Assembly: GCA_965151315.1 (NCBI GenBank)
Contig: CBCTZG010000002.1
Span: 30,435 to 94,434 of the forward strand
DNA: 64,000 nucleotides
Reading direction: 5' to 3'
DNA from: Avimonoglobus sp965151315
Lineage (GTDB): Bacteria; Bacillota; Clostridia; UBA1381
Part shown: piece after piece, positions 34,437 through 42,856 of the stretch
How positions within the stretch are numbered: position 1 is the first letter of the stretch
How the letters are laid out: each line of letters starts with the position of its first letter
Translations under genes and position numbers: made by a program
The notes under the pieces: model-generated
The model's input: the letters and a program-made list of their open reading frames with translations, nothing else
Told to the model about the DNA's origin: nothing
The model's database searches: none

Positions 34437-35387
34437 ATGCGGGTAAAACAAGTAAAAGCGTCAAATGGACAGCTCCGGCGGGGAAAGCGGCTTTCGAAGG
34501 ATGAGTGGCAGCTTTATTCCTTCTGCTTGATTCCGATTCTGCTGGTGTTTATTTTTTGCTATCTCCCGATGGGCGGTATTATTATCGCGTTTAAGGACTA
34601 TCGGTTTGATAAAGGAATTCTTGGCAGCGAGTGGGTAGGCTTTAAAAATTTTGAATTCTTCTTAAAATCCAATGAGTTTGTAAAACTGACCCGGAACACT
34701 TTATATTTAAACGCGCTGTTTATCGTCGTGGGAATCATCGCGGCTTTGGCTGTGGCGATACTTCTTTTTCAGCTTCGGAGCCGGACCGCGACGAAAGTAT
34801 ATCAAACCATGCTGATTACCCCGAATTTTATCTCCTGGGTTGTGGCTTCCTATATGGTTTACGCGCTTTTAAATCCATCCTACGGTGCAATCAATATGCT
34901 TTTGCAGAAAATGGGCTTAGAGGGAGTAGACTGGTATAATACCCCGGCGGCATGGCCCGCGATCTTGACCATTGCCGGTGTTTGGAAAAATGTAGGAATG
35001 GACTGCGTAATCTACTATGCTGCACTGATGGGGATTGATCCTACCCTCTTTGAGGCGGCGGAAATCGATGGTGCGGGAACCTGGCAGAAAATCCGGCGGA
35101 TTACTATCCCAAGTCTCGTGCCGTTGGTAACGATTTTAACAATTCTAAAGGTCGGCGGTATTTTTCGGGCGGATTTTGGTATGTTCTACCAGCTGACTCG
35201 GGATGTGGGCGCTTTGTATGACATGACGGACGTCATCGACACCTATGTGTTCCGGACGATGCGTGTGCTGGGCGATATGGGAATGGGCTCGGCTATCGGC
35301 CTTTTGCAGTCCGTCGTGGGTATTGTTATGGTGCTGGGGACAAACTGGCTGAGTAAGAAAATTGATCCCGATCTGGGCTTGTTTTAG
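34437..35387 (+). CDS. LplB-type ABC transporter permease for oligosaccharide
   Basis: This 316-residue inner subunit of a CUT1-type sugar importer has six hydrophobic helices, starting SFCLIPILLVFIFCYLP near residue 25. The EAA loop that contacts the ATPase reads EAAEIDGAGTWQKIRR. The LplB subgroup is recognised by PMGGIIIAFKDYRFDKGI, and it imports complex plant oligosaccharides such as rhamnogalacturonan or xylan pieces in relatives. AAAGGA is 10 bases before the ATG at 34437; the ATG at 34428 is too close. No ATPase gene is present here, so a shared MsmK-type ATPase elsewhere is expected. Confidence 0.9.
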   Translation: MRVKQVKASNGQLRRGKRLSKDEWQLYSFCLIPILLVFIFCYLPMGGIIIAFKDYRFDKGILGSEWVGFKNFEFFLKSNEFVKLTRNTLYLNALFIVVGIIAALAVAILLFQLRSRTATKVYQTMLITPNFISWVVASYMVYALLNPSYGAINMLLQKMGLEGVDWYNTPAAWPAILTIAGVWKNVGMDCVIYYAALMGIDPTLFEAAEIDGAGTWQKIRRITIPSLVPLVTILTILKVGGIFRADFGMFYQLTRDVGALYDMTDVIDTYVFRTMRVLGDMGMGSAIGLLQSVVGIVMVLGTNWLSKKIDPDLGLF

Positions 35388-35396
35388 GAGGCAATT

Positions 35397-36287
35397 ATGG
35401 AAAAAACAAAAAAACATAGATTTCAGTTCGGCGTACATTTTGTGTTTATTCTGCTGTGCGCCTGCTGCGTACTGCCGTTTCTCCTGCTGGCGGCGATCTC
35501 TTTCTCCAGCGAGGCAGACGTGGCAAAATACGGCTACAGCCTGATCCCCAAAAACTTTGATTTGTCAGCGTACAAATATGTGTTCTCTAATCCGCAGGCA
35601 GTATTTAACGCCTATAAGGTGACGATTATCTTCTCGGTAGTAGGAACCGTTTTAAGTGTGCTGTTGATGGCAATGACGGCTTATCCCTTGTCAAAGCGCT
35701 GGCTCCGGGGAAGGGGCAAAATCACCTTTTATTTATACTTTACCACCCTGTTCAGCGGCGGCATGGTACCTACTTACATACTGATTACCCAATACCTGCA
35801 TTTGCAGAATACCATTTGGGTCTATATCCTGCCCGCCTTGATCAACCCCTGGTACATTTTTATGATCCGGACATTTTTCCAGGGGCTGCCGGAGGAAATC
35901 TTCGAGTCGGCGAAAATTGACGGGGCCAGCGAGTACAATATTTTTTTCCAGTTTGTATTGCCGCTGTCTAAGCCAGTTTTGGCAACTATTGCGCTGATGA
36001 CATTTTTAGGCAAATGGAATGAGTGGTATACAGCGATGCTTTATATCAATGACGACAATCTGATCAGCCTGCAGTATCTGCTTCAGCGGATCATGCAGAA
36101 TATCCAACTTTTGCAGAACGCGTCCACGGACTTAAACACAGCGTCGATGCTGTCTGCCTATGACATCCCGACAGAAACAGTTCGGATGGCCATGGCGGTT
36201 GTTGTGGCGGGACCGGCGCTTTTGATCTTCCCGTTTTTCCAGAAGTACTTTGTTAAGGGCCTGACTATCGGCTCTGTCAAGGGTTAA
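35397..36287 (+). CDS. LplC/YtcP-type ABC transporter permease for oligosaccharide
   Basis: This 296-residue protein is the second permease of the importer. The first helix follows HFVFILLCACCVLPFLLL, and the conserved LFSGGMVPTYILITQYLHL of the YtcP group is near residue 118. The EAA loop reads ESAKIDGASEYNIFF, and the end is PFFQKYFVKGLTIGSVKG, the family signature. TTAGGAGG lies 7 bases before the ATG and 9 bases after the LplB stop. It works with the LplB permease and the lipoprotein encoded next. Confidence 0.92.
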   Translation: MEKTKKHRFQFGVHFVFILLCACCVLPFLLLAAISFSSEADVAKYGYSLIPKNFDLSAYKYVFSNPQAVFNAYKVTIIFSVVGTVLSVLLMAMTAYPLSKRWLRGRGKITFYLYFTTLFSGGMVPTYILITQYLHLQNTIWVYILPALINPWYIFMIRTFFQGLPEEIFESAKIDGASEYNIFFQFVLPLSKPVLATIALMTFLGKWNEWYTAMLYINDDNLISLQYLLQRIMQNIQLLQNASTDLNTASMLSAYDIPTETVRMAMAVVVAGPALLIFPFFQKYFVKGLTIGSVKG

Positions 36288-36323
36288 TTGTCAATTTGTA
36301 CAATATAAAAGGAGGAATTTTAT

Positions 36324-37793
36324 ATGAAAAAAAGAACACTCGCCGCGGCGCTAGCCATGGTTATGACCCTGGGATTGGCTTCCGGCTGCGGCAAAACCCA
36401 AGACACCGCGTCTGGCGGTGATGTTCCTACGTTGACCTGGTATGTGCCCGGCGATAAGCAGCCGGATATGGCCCTGGTTATGGAGGAGGCAAACAAAATT
36501 GTTGAACCGGCCATCGGCGCGAAAATTGATCTGCAGATGATTGACGCCGGCGCGTTCCAGGAAAAAATGACCATGATGATGGCATCCGGCGAAGTTTTTG
36601 ACATGACATTTACCGGCGCTGGAAACGACTACATGACCGCAGTAGAAAAAGGCGGCCTTTTGGACATTACCGACATGATTGATACGGAAGCGCCCAAGCT
36701 CCGGGAGGTTGTCCGGGATTATGCGTTTGAGGAAGTGACCGTTGACGGTCGGATTTATGGTGTGCCCAATATGCAGATCCTGGCAGGGAAGCGGAGTCTG
36801 TTTATTCCCAAAGATATCGCCGAGGAATATGGCCTGGAGGAACTGAACAAAATTAAGAAGATTGACGACGCGGAGCCATTTTTGGCCTGGGCTCATGAAA
36901 AATATCCGGATATGTATCCCCTGCAGATCGGCCAGGGCTTGACTAACTGGGATTTCGCAGAATATCTGGAGCTGGGTGTAAACAACATGGGAATTTCCTA
37001 TGAGGACCTGTTGGACGGCGACGGCAAGATGGAGGTTGTTTGGCTGCGGGATACAGATATTGACAAGCATGCACTGGAAAAATTGCATGACTGGTATCAG
37101 AAAGGCTATATCCGCAAGGATGTGCTGAGCGTAACCGATGACTCCCTGGATGTAAAGGCCGGCAAATATATTGTAGAAACCGGGCTCTGGAAGCCAGGCG
37201 CAGAAGCGGAGTATTACAACAAGACTGGCCGGGAGTGCGTAATCATCCAGCTGGATTTTCCAACCCTGGTTAACGGCGCGGTTAACACGATGATTTCTGT
37301 CAGCCGGACCAGCAAAAACCCGGAAAAGTCCCTGCAGTTCATTGAACTGATTAACACCAATAAAGAGCTCTATAATCTGATTGCTTTCGGTATCGAGGGC
37401 AAGCATTATACGAAAAATGAAGAAGGTAAGATTGTGCTGAACCCGCAGTCCGGGTATTTCCAGAATGCTTCCTGGAAATTTGGCTGTGTATTTAACGCAT
37501 TGGTTCAGGAAGGCCAGGACGACGACGTTTGGGAGCAGACGATCGCGTTGAATGACAGCGCCGTTGTTTCCCCGTTGTTAGGCTTTAAGCTGGACAGCAA
37601 ACCAATCGCTACGGAGATTTCTGCGGTAACGTCCATTTCTTCACAGTATAAGGTTATGCAAACCGGCGCGGAAGACCCGGACAGCTACTGGACCGAGTAT
37701 CTGCAAAAGGTGGAAACAGCAGGGATCCGCAAAATCCAGGAGGAGACGCAGCGGCAGGTAGACGAGTATTTGAAAATGAAAAACAACCAGTAA
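36324..37793 (+). CDS. Extracellular sugar-binding lipoprotein of the ABC importer
   Basis: This 489-residue substrate-binding protein has a lipoprotein signal peptide ending in GLASGCGK with the lipidated Cys near residue 19 (the -3 position is Ala rather than Leu). It then follows the LplA-type family: TWYVPGDKQPDM, NKIVEPAIGAKIDLQ, a central NLTNWDF-like region, and a C-terminal DUF3502-like part. It would capture oligosaccharides at the membrane surface and hand them to the two permeases upstream. LspA (encoded at 1860) would process it. AGGAGG is 9 bases before the start. Confidence 0.9.
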   Translation: MKKRTLAAALAMVMTLGLASGCGKTQDTASGGDVPTLTWYVPGDKQPDMALVMEEANKIVEPAIGAKIDLQMIDAGAFQEKMTMMMASGEVFDMTFTGAGNDYMTAVEKGGLLDITDMIDTEAPKLREVVRDYAFEEVTVDGRIYGVPNMQILAGKRSLFIPKDIAEEYGLEELNKIKKIDDAEPFLAWAHEKYPDMYPLQIGQGLTNWDFAEYLELGVNNMGISYEDLLDGDGKMEVVWLRDTDIDKHALEKLHDWYQKGYIRKDVLSVTDDSLDVKAGKYIVETGLWKPGAEAEYYNKTGRECVIIQLDFPTLVNGAVNTMISVSRTSKNPEKSLQFIELINTNKELYNLIAFGIEGKHYTKNEEGKIVLNPQSGYFQNASWKFGCVFNALVQEGQDDDVWEQTIALNDSAVVSPLLGFKLDSKPIATEISAVTSISSQYKVMQTGAEDPDSYWTEYLQKVETAGIRKIQEETQRQVDEYLKMKNNQ

Positions 37794-37837
37794 GAAAAAC
37801 CATGCACTGGTAAAATAAATTGAGGAGGAACGAAACG

Positions 37838-39226
37838 ATGCGGAGCCTTCAAAAAACGTTGGTTAGTTTTCTTTTATCTGCGGCAATGCTGATGACGGCA
37901 GCAGTACCGGCTGTATTGGCCGCCGAGGGCGATGCGGCTGCGGCGTTGAACGGGGCCGGGGATATCGTTGAAGTGCAGGCTGTTTTAGAGCAGTATGGCG
38001 ATGAATTGGATCTGGATTTGGAAACCTTAAGTAAGATTTCCAAAAAAGACGCTGTTTATCAGGCTATGCTGGACGCGGAGTTCGCCACTGATGCAGACGT
38101 GCAGAAAATGTTTGCACAAGCGCTGGGTGAACAGGCGGCAGTGATTAAAAATATTGCCGTGGCAGACGCAAGGGTAGATTGGAACAATAATATTTTTAAT
38201 GATAACGGCGGAGAAAACGACTGGGCGCCATACTTTATGATCAACCGGCTGGTATACACGGAAACCGTTCCTATGACCGCGGAAGGCGGCCAGTGGGGGA
38301 CGATAGATCTGAAGACAGGGGCAAAAACACAAGGGGCAGATCCCTGGCTGTTTGTTCCGGGCTGGGCCCAGAGATATAACCAGGCCTACTTTACCTTTGA
38401 CCAGACAGCCACTTATGGCAAGGAACATATTGTAGGCGCGCAAGCCAATCTCCGCCGTGGATATGAGGAAAGCGCCCAGGACGGCGTTGCCCGTTATTTG
38501 CTGCTGTATGATGATACTGAAACCAGAAACGCCATCGGATTTAGTAATGACACAAAACAGCAGGGGGATATGATCCGGGCGGATGTGACAGAATTGGTTA
38601 AGAATAACGATACGTTTACGATTTACGCGGCAGGCGCTGTGGACGGTGTGACAGCCGGCGGCAGTGCGCTGACAACACCGAAGGACGAAGGTCTGAAAGA
38701 CAACGCGATGTTTTTAACGATATCTTATGACAAGCTGGCGTTTGCGAACGAGGTGGGCAAAGCCAGCAACGCGGAAGCTGCCCAGAGCTTGGTTGAAAAT
38801 TACAGAACGATTCTGGGCATTCCGGAGGACGCGGATACAATGGCGTACGCGGTTGCGATGATGGGAACGGAGTTTACTTCTGCCGCGCAGCTGGAAAGCG
38901 TTTTCGAGCGGGCAGCGCTGCGGGAGGTTATGATTGCTGATGTAATGCCGCAGCCGGGACAAATCTCCAGAGGTTCAGTAACAATCAGGAATTTGACGGC
39001 GGAGGTAAAGGATATTCAGGTCGTTGTAGCTGGATATAATGAAAACGGCCAGATGGTGGATTCCGTATTTTTGACGCTTGCGAATCCACAGCTGAACGGG
39101 TATACATCTGTCAGCGGCCTATATAGAATGTCCGCGGATAATATTGTGGAAATTAAAGCATTCTTATGGGATAGCTTAGAGTCCCTCCAGCCGCTGGACA
39201 TGCCGGGCGTTTATCGTCAGCAATAA
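37838..39226 (+). CDS. Secreted protein with helical repeats, DNRLRE-like module and C-terminal WD-signature domain
   Basis: This 462-residue exported protein starts with a signal peptide (TLVSFLLSAAMLMTAAVPAVLA). A first helical repeat spans about 38-105 (VLEQYGDELDLDLETLSK). A beta module resembling DNRLRE/CBM96-type carbohydrate-binding sandwiches covers about 110-300 (HIVGAQANLRRGY). A second helical repeat lies at 305-365 (LVENYRTILGIPEDADTM), and a C-terminal beta domain at 370-462 ends AFLWDSLESLQPLD. The repeats and C-terminal domain recur in the following proteins. No catalytic motif is visible, so it is probably structural or glycan-binding. The ATG at 37838 has GAGGAGG 8-9 bases upstream. 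Confidence 0.75.
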   Translation: MRSLQKTLVSFLLSAAMLMTAAVPAVLAAEGDAAAALNGAGDIVEVQAVLEQYGDELDLDLETLSKISKKDAVYQAMLDAEFATDADVQKMFAQALGEQAAVIKNIAVADARVDWNNNIFNDNGGENDWAPYFMINRLVYTETVPMTAEGGQWGTIDLKTGAKTQGADPWLFVPGWAQRYNQAYFTFDQTATYGKEHIVGAQANLRRGYEESAQDGVARYLLLYDDTETRNAIGFSNDTKQQGDMIRADVTELVKNNDTFTIYAAGAVDGVTAGGSALTTPKDEGLKDNAMFLTISYDKLAFANEVGKASNAEAAQSLVENYRTILGIPEDADTMAYAVAMMGTEFTSAAQLESVFERAALREVMIADVMPQPGQISRGSVTIRNLTAEVKDIQVVVAGYNENGQMVDSVFLTLANPQLNGYTSVSGLYRMSADNIVEIKAFLWDSLESLQPLDMPGVYRQQ

Positions 39227-39268
39227 TCGGATGTTTTGCGGCAAGCCGGGTTTATTAGGAGGATGAGC

Positions 39269-42200
39269 ATGAAGATGCAATACAAAAAAATTACAGCATT
39301 GCTTTTGTCGGCTGCTATGCTGACAGCATGCCTGCCGGGAATCGCTTTCGGCCAGCAGACAGATCCTGTTCCGCTGGATATTAAAGCAGAAAATCAAATA
39401 TCCGATGATTCTGTGCAGGACGGTAAAACGGAGTTACCGCTGACAGAAGAGGAGGACTGTGGGAAACCAGGGGGCCAGGCGCCTGCCCCTGCTGAATCTC
39501 CAGTACCGCCGGAAGAGCCGGAAGCAGAGCCAACACAGTCTGCAAAACCGGAATTAGAATCGGAACCGATTAGAAAAGTAAAACCTATGCATGAGCAGAC
39601 AGAGGCAGAGGTATACTCCGCCGATCAGATTGAGATCCAGCATCCAATGGCTGGAGATTTGATCCTGACGAGGGATGGAAACGAGGACAATTTTAACGGC
39701 GCGGGTTCGCAGACCGGTACGCTGAAGCTGTTAACCAAGTTTGCGAAAACTGAAGATATTAACGTGGATCCGAAATATATTGTATCTGTCCAATATCATT
39801 TGACGCTGGATATGTGTGACGCTATGTTTGATCCGCAAACCTGGCATTTTTACATGACAGACGGAAACTGGCAGGAGTTCCAGGCTACATATGACTCCCT
39901 GGGAGACGCGGTCACGGATACGTCAAGAGAACTTCTTACGGAGGCGGCTTTTCTGCCGCTGTTTGACAACACCTTTGACATTACCGATGGTTATAAGACA
40001 TTGATTGATAAACAAGACGGTGATTTTGGTATCCGGGTAGACTTGGAACAATACGAAGCGGTTTTTAAGAACAATTCCAGTACTGCGGACAATTATCTGA
40101 CCTATACAATCGACCGCGGCGCAATTTGGGAAGATATAGAAAACGCGGCCGATTTAGATATGCTGGACAGCATGATCCTGAAAAACGGAGCGGCTGTTGG
40201 AATCAATACAGGGCTTTACCGGGCGGTTGCCGACCGGTCGGAAATGCTTGCGGAGATTGCCGGTCTGGAGAAGGTGACAGCGGAAACAGTAAATGAAGTG
40301 ATTGCGGCAGCGGCCGATCAGGTACTGACGGCCCCGGTAATAATCCCAAATGACGGGAATATCTACCGGTATGAGACCGCGCCCCAACAAAACGCATCTG
40401 CTAAGCTGATCCGGCAAAGCGGCCAGAATATGGCCACAGAAAGTACCACAGCTTCCCGGTTTGTAGTGGCGTTTGATTTGGGGGATACACCGGCTGCCTC
40501 TGCGGCCGATGTTCAGTTTTCTATCCTGCGGGCCGCCAGCGGCGCAGAAGAAGGAACAATTCGAAACTTGACGGTTTCCGTGGCAGACTCTGCGGGAGAA
40601 AATGCGGATCCGCAGGATACACCGTTTTATTTGGACTTTGAACAGGCTCCGGTTGGCCTAGCCTCTCAGTCTAAAACGGAAAATCCGTATGTAGAAATTA
40701 CAGGGATGATTGATCCAGCAGCGGACAAGCTGTACGTTTCCCTTTTGGGAATTGATGACAGTGACCGATTATCCAATCAGGCTGTTCTGGCCGTTCGATA
40801 CAATTTAACAGATATTTTTGCGATGATTGCCAAGGCATCTGTTGTAGAAACAATCAGCCTATTAACCCAATATGGCAGTGTGCTGGGCCTGCCAGAGGAA
40901 GACTTGACCGGAGATCGGCTTTTGAAGATTGCGTTAGGCGTATATGGCCGAACCATTGATAGTACAGACACGTTTTTGGCAATGGCAGAAAATGCTGCAA
41001 ATAATATGGGAAAAGCAGATATTTTAGGGGCCCTGAACCAAACGGCGGAAGAAGCTGCGTATGGAGAAGTGATATTGGCTTACAGCGGGCTTTTAGAGGT
41101 ACAAAATACGATGATTGCAAATCTGCCAATGGAGTATCAGAAGCAGGCCATTGCTGAAATTTTCCGTGGCGGCGAGGATTATCATTCAGTTTCCGAACTG
41201 ATCGCGGCGGTCCGCAAAGCAGCTGCCAAGCAATATAAGCTGCTTTTATCTGGCCTGGATGGTATTGATTATGCGGCGACTAAGGCATATCTCCAGGAGT
41301 GTGGAGAGGCTTTGGGGATTTCAGCGGAAGATCTCAGCACAAATATTGACAAGCTGACAATGGCGTACCTGATTGGAAGACCGATAACAGATATTTTAGA
41401 GTTTCAGGCCATTTACGCTGATTATGAAACCTATGCAAGCAATAATATTGTTGGTCTTTTAAACCGCAGTCAGAATGTGGAAGAGTTTGACGCCTTGCTT
41501 CACCAGTATCAGGAAGCGCTAGGCTTAGATTTACGGGTATATGACACCTTTGAAAATAAGGAAGGGATATATCTTTCCATGCGGGGCGCCGCAGATAATC
41601 CAGCGGATTTTGCAGTGCGGTTTGCGGAGGAATTGCAAAAATACCTGGCCCAGCCGCAGACAACCTATGCAATTGAAGAATCCTGGATTAAAACGGACAG
41701 AGACGATCCAAACTATGGTAACTGGAATGAAGAGTGGATGGGCAGAAAGGATGACGCAAGCCATCTGCTGAAATATGATTTATCCGGGATTGCAATTGAT
41801 CCACAGAAGCTGGTGAGCGCGACAGTCACGCTTTCGATTCCAGTTAGAAACGAAACGGCGGATGTTGCGGATACGACCTTTTATCTGTACACACTGCGCA
41901 ATGACTGGAAGGAGTCGACAGCAACGTATAAGCTGCTGGAAGAGCAGGGCTTCTTCGCAGAGCAGAAAATTGCGGGACAAGCGTATGAGGCCATGCTCCA
42001 CGGCGGCGACAAAATTGTGATTGATATTACGGATTACATCATAGAGCAGGCACAGCAGGGTCAAATTGGGCAGTTGTCCTTCCAGTTTGCCGCTGTTAAT
42101 CCAAACGGCGGCCTGATCATCACCCGCAAGGGTGACAGTGTGACATACGCGCCTATGGATTTGGTCTTTGCTGAGGGCGTTAGCTCAACGGTTAACTATA

Positions 42201-42838
42201 CGCCGGCAGGAGGCAGCCAGAATGTGCCAGTTGATACCCAGGAAATTCTTATCCAATTTCCAAAGGCTGTGGATCCTGTCACCATGACGGACAAGGCGGT
42301 AACCGTACAGGAAAATGGAACGGCGGTGTCCAACTGGACACTGCAGAGTGTAAACAGTACAACATATAAGATTGTATTTGACTCCAGACTGGCATATGAC
42401 ACCACGTATACAGTAAGCCTGGCGAACAGTATTCAATATGCGGGCGATAGCGGGACTTACGTAATGAATGCATTATCGTTTACTACAGAAAAGCAGCCGC
42501 TGGTATTTGGCGGAATGCAGGTTTATTCTGATGGCAAGCAGATTCAGCAGCTGTCGGAGCGGACCAGTGATACAGTAACAGTATCTGCTCGAGTGGAGAA
42601 TAACGGAGAGGAAACTCAGCCGGCGGCAATTACTTTGGCGCTGTATGCGGAGGAAAACGGAGTATGGCAGATGATTGCCGCGAAAGCTGTATCTGATGTA
42701 ATTGATCTGGATGGCTATCTCCTGTGCGAAACAGATTTTGATATTCCTGATGCCCCGGGAATAACATATTCGATTGCATGCCACGTGTGGGATTCCTATG
42801 AATCTATGAGTAGCATGTATTACGCGCGGATGCAGTAA
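39269..42838 (+). CDS. Large secreted protein with helical repeats, beta modules and SbsA-like Ig domain
   Basis: This 1189-residue exported protein has a signal peptide (ITALLLSAAMLTACLPGIAFG), a Pro/Glu-rich linker (about 55-100), and a DNRLRE-like beta module (about 115-330). A further beta region spans 360-490, and helical repeats occupy about 510-795 (LLTQYGSVLGLPEEDL, YLQECGEALGISAEDL, LLHQYQEALGLDLRVY). A second DNRLRE-like module lies at 800-960, an SbsA/Big_5-type Ig domain at 970-1080 (VPVDTQEILIQFPKAVD), and a C-terminal domain ends CHVWDSYESMSS. It has no SLH domain or LPXTG motif. AGGAGG is 6 bases before the chosen ATG at 39269. Confidence 0.75.
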   Translation: MKMQYKKITALLLSAAMLTACLPGIAFGQQTDPVPLDIKAENQISDDSVQDGKTELPLTEEEDCGKPGGQAPAPAESPVPPEEPEAEPTQSAKPELESEPIRKVKPMHEQTEAEVYSADQIEIQHPMAGDLILTRDGNEDNFNGAGSQTGTLKLLTKFAKTEDINVDPKYIVSVQYHLTLDMCDAMFDPQTWHFYMTDGNWQEFQATYDSLGDAVTDTSRELLTEAAFLPLFDNTFDITDGYKTLIDKQDGDFGIRVDLEQYEAVFKNNSSTADNYLTYTIDRGAIWEDIENAADLDMLDSMILKNGAAVGINTGLYRAVADRSEMLAEIAGLEKVTAETVNEVIAAAADQVLTAPVIIPNDGNIYRYETAPQQNASAKLIRQSGQNMATESTTASRFVVAFDLGDTPAASAADVQFSILRAASGAEEGTIRNLTVSVADSAGENADPQDTPFYLDFEQAPVGLASQSKTENPYVEITGMIDPAADKLYVSLLGIDDSDRLSNQAVLAVRYNLTDIFAMIAKASVVETISLLTQYGSVLGLPEEDLTGDRLLKIALGVYGRTIDSTDTFLAMAENAANNMGKADILGALNQTAEEAAYGEVILAYSGLLEVQNTMIANLPMEYQKQAIAEIFRGGEDYHSVSELIAAVRKAAAKQYKLLLSGLDGIDYAATKAYLQECGEALGISAEDLSTNIDKLTMAYLIGRPITDILEFQAIYADYETYASNNIVGLLNRSQNVEEFDALLHQYQEALGLDLRVYDTFENKEGIYLSMRGAADNPADFAVRFAEELQKYLAQPQTTYAIEESWIKTDRDDPNYGNWNEEWMGRKDDASHLLKYDLSGIAIDPQKLVSATVTLSIPVRNETADVADTTFYLYTLRNDWKESTATYKLLEEQGFFAEQKIAGQAYEAMLHGGDKIVIDITDYIIEQAQQGQIGQLSFQFAAVNPNGGLIITRKGDSVTYAPMDLVFAEGVSSTVNYTPAGGSQNVPVDTQEILIQFPKAVDPVTMTDKAVTVQENGTAVSNWTLQSVNSTTYKIVFDSRLAYDTTYTVSLANSIQYAGDSGTYVMNALSFTTEKQPLVFGGMQVYSDGKQIQQLSERTSDTVTVSARVENNGEETQPAAITLALYAEENGVWQMIAAKAVSDVIDLDGYLLCETDFDIPDAPGITYSIACHVWDSYESMSSMYYARMQ

Positions 42839-42856
42839 TTTGAAAGGATTTTAAAG

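Noticed and set aside
36351..37406. Minus-strand open frame of about 350 codons
   Set aside because: It is antisense to the sugar-binding lipoprotein gene. The plus strand has a signal peptide, good binding site and family motifs; the minus frame has none.
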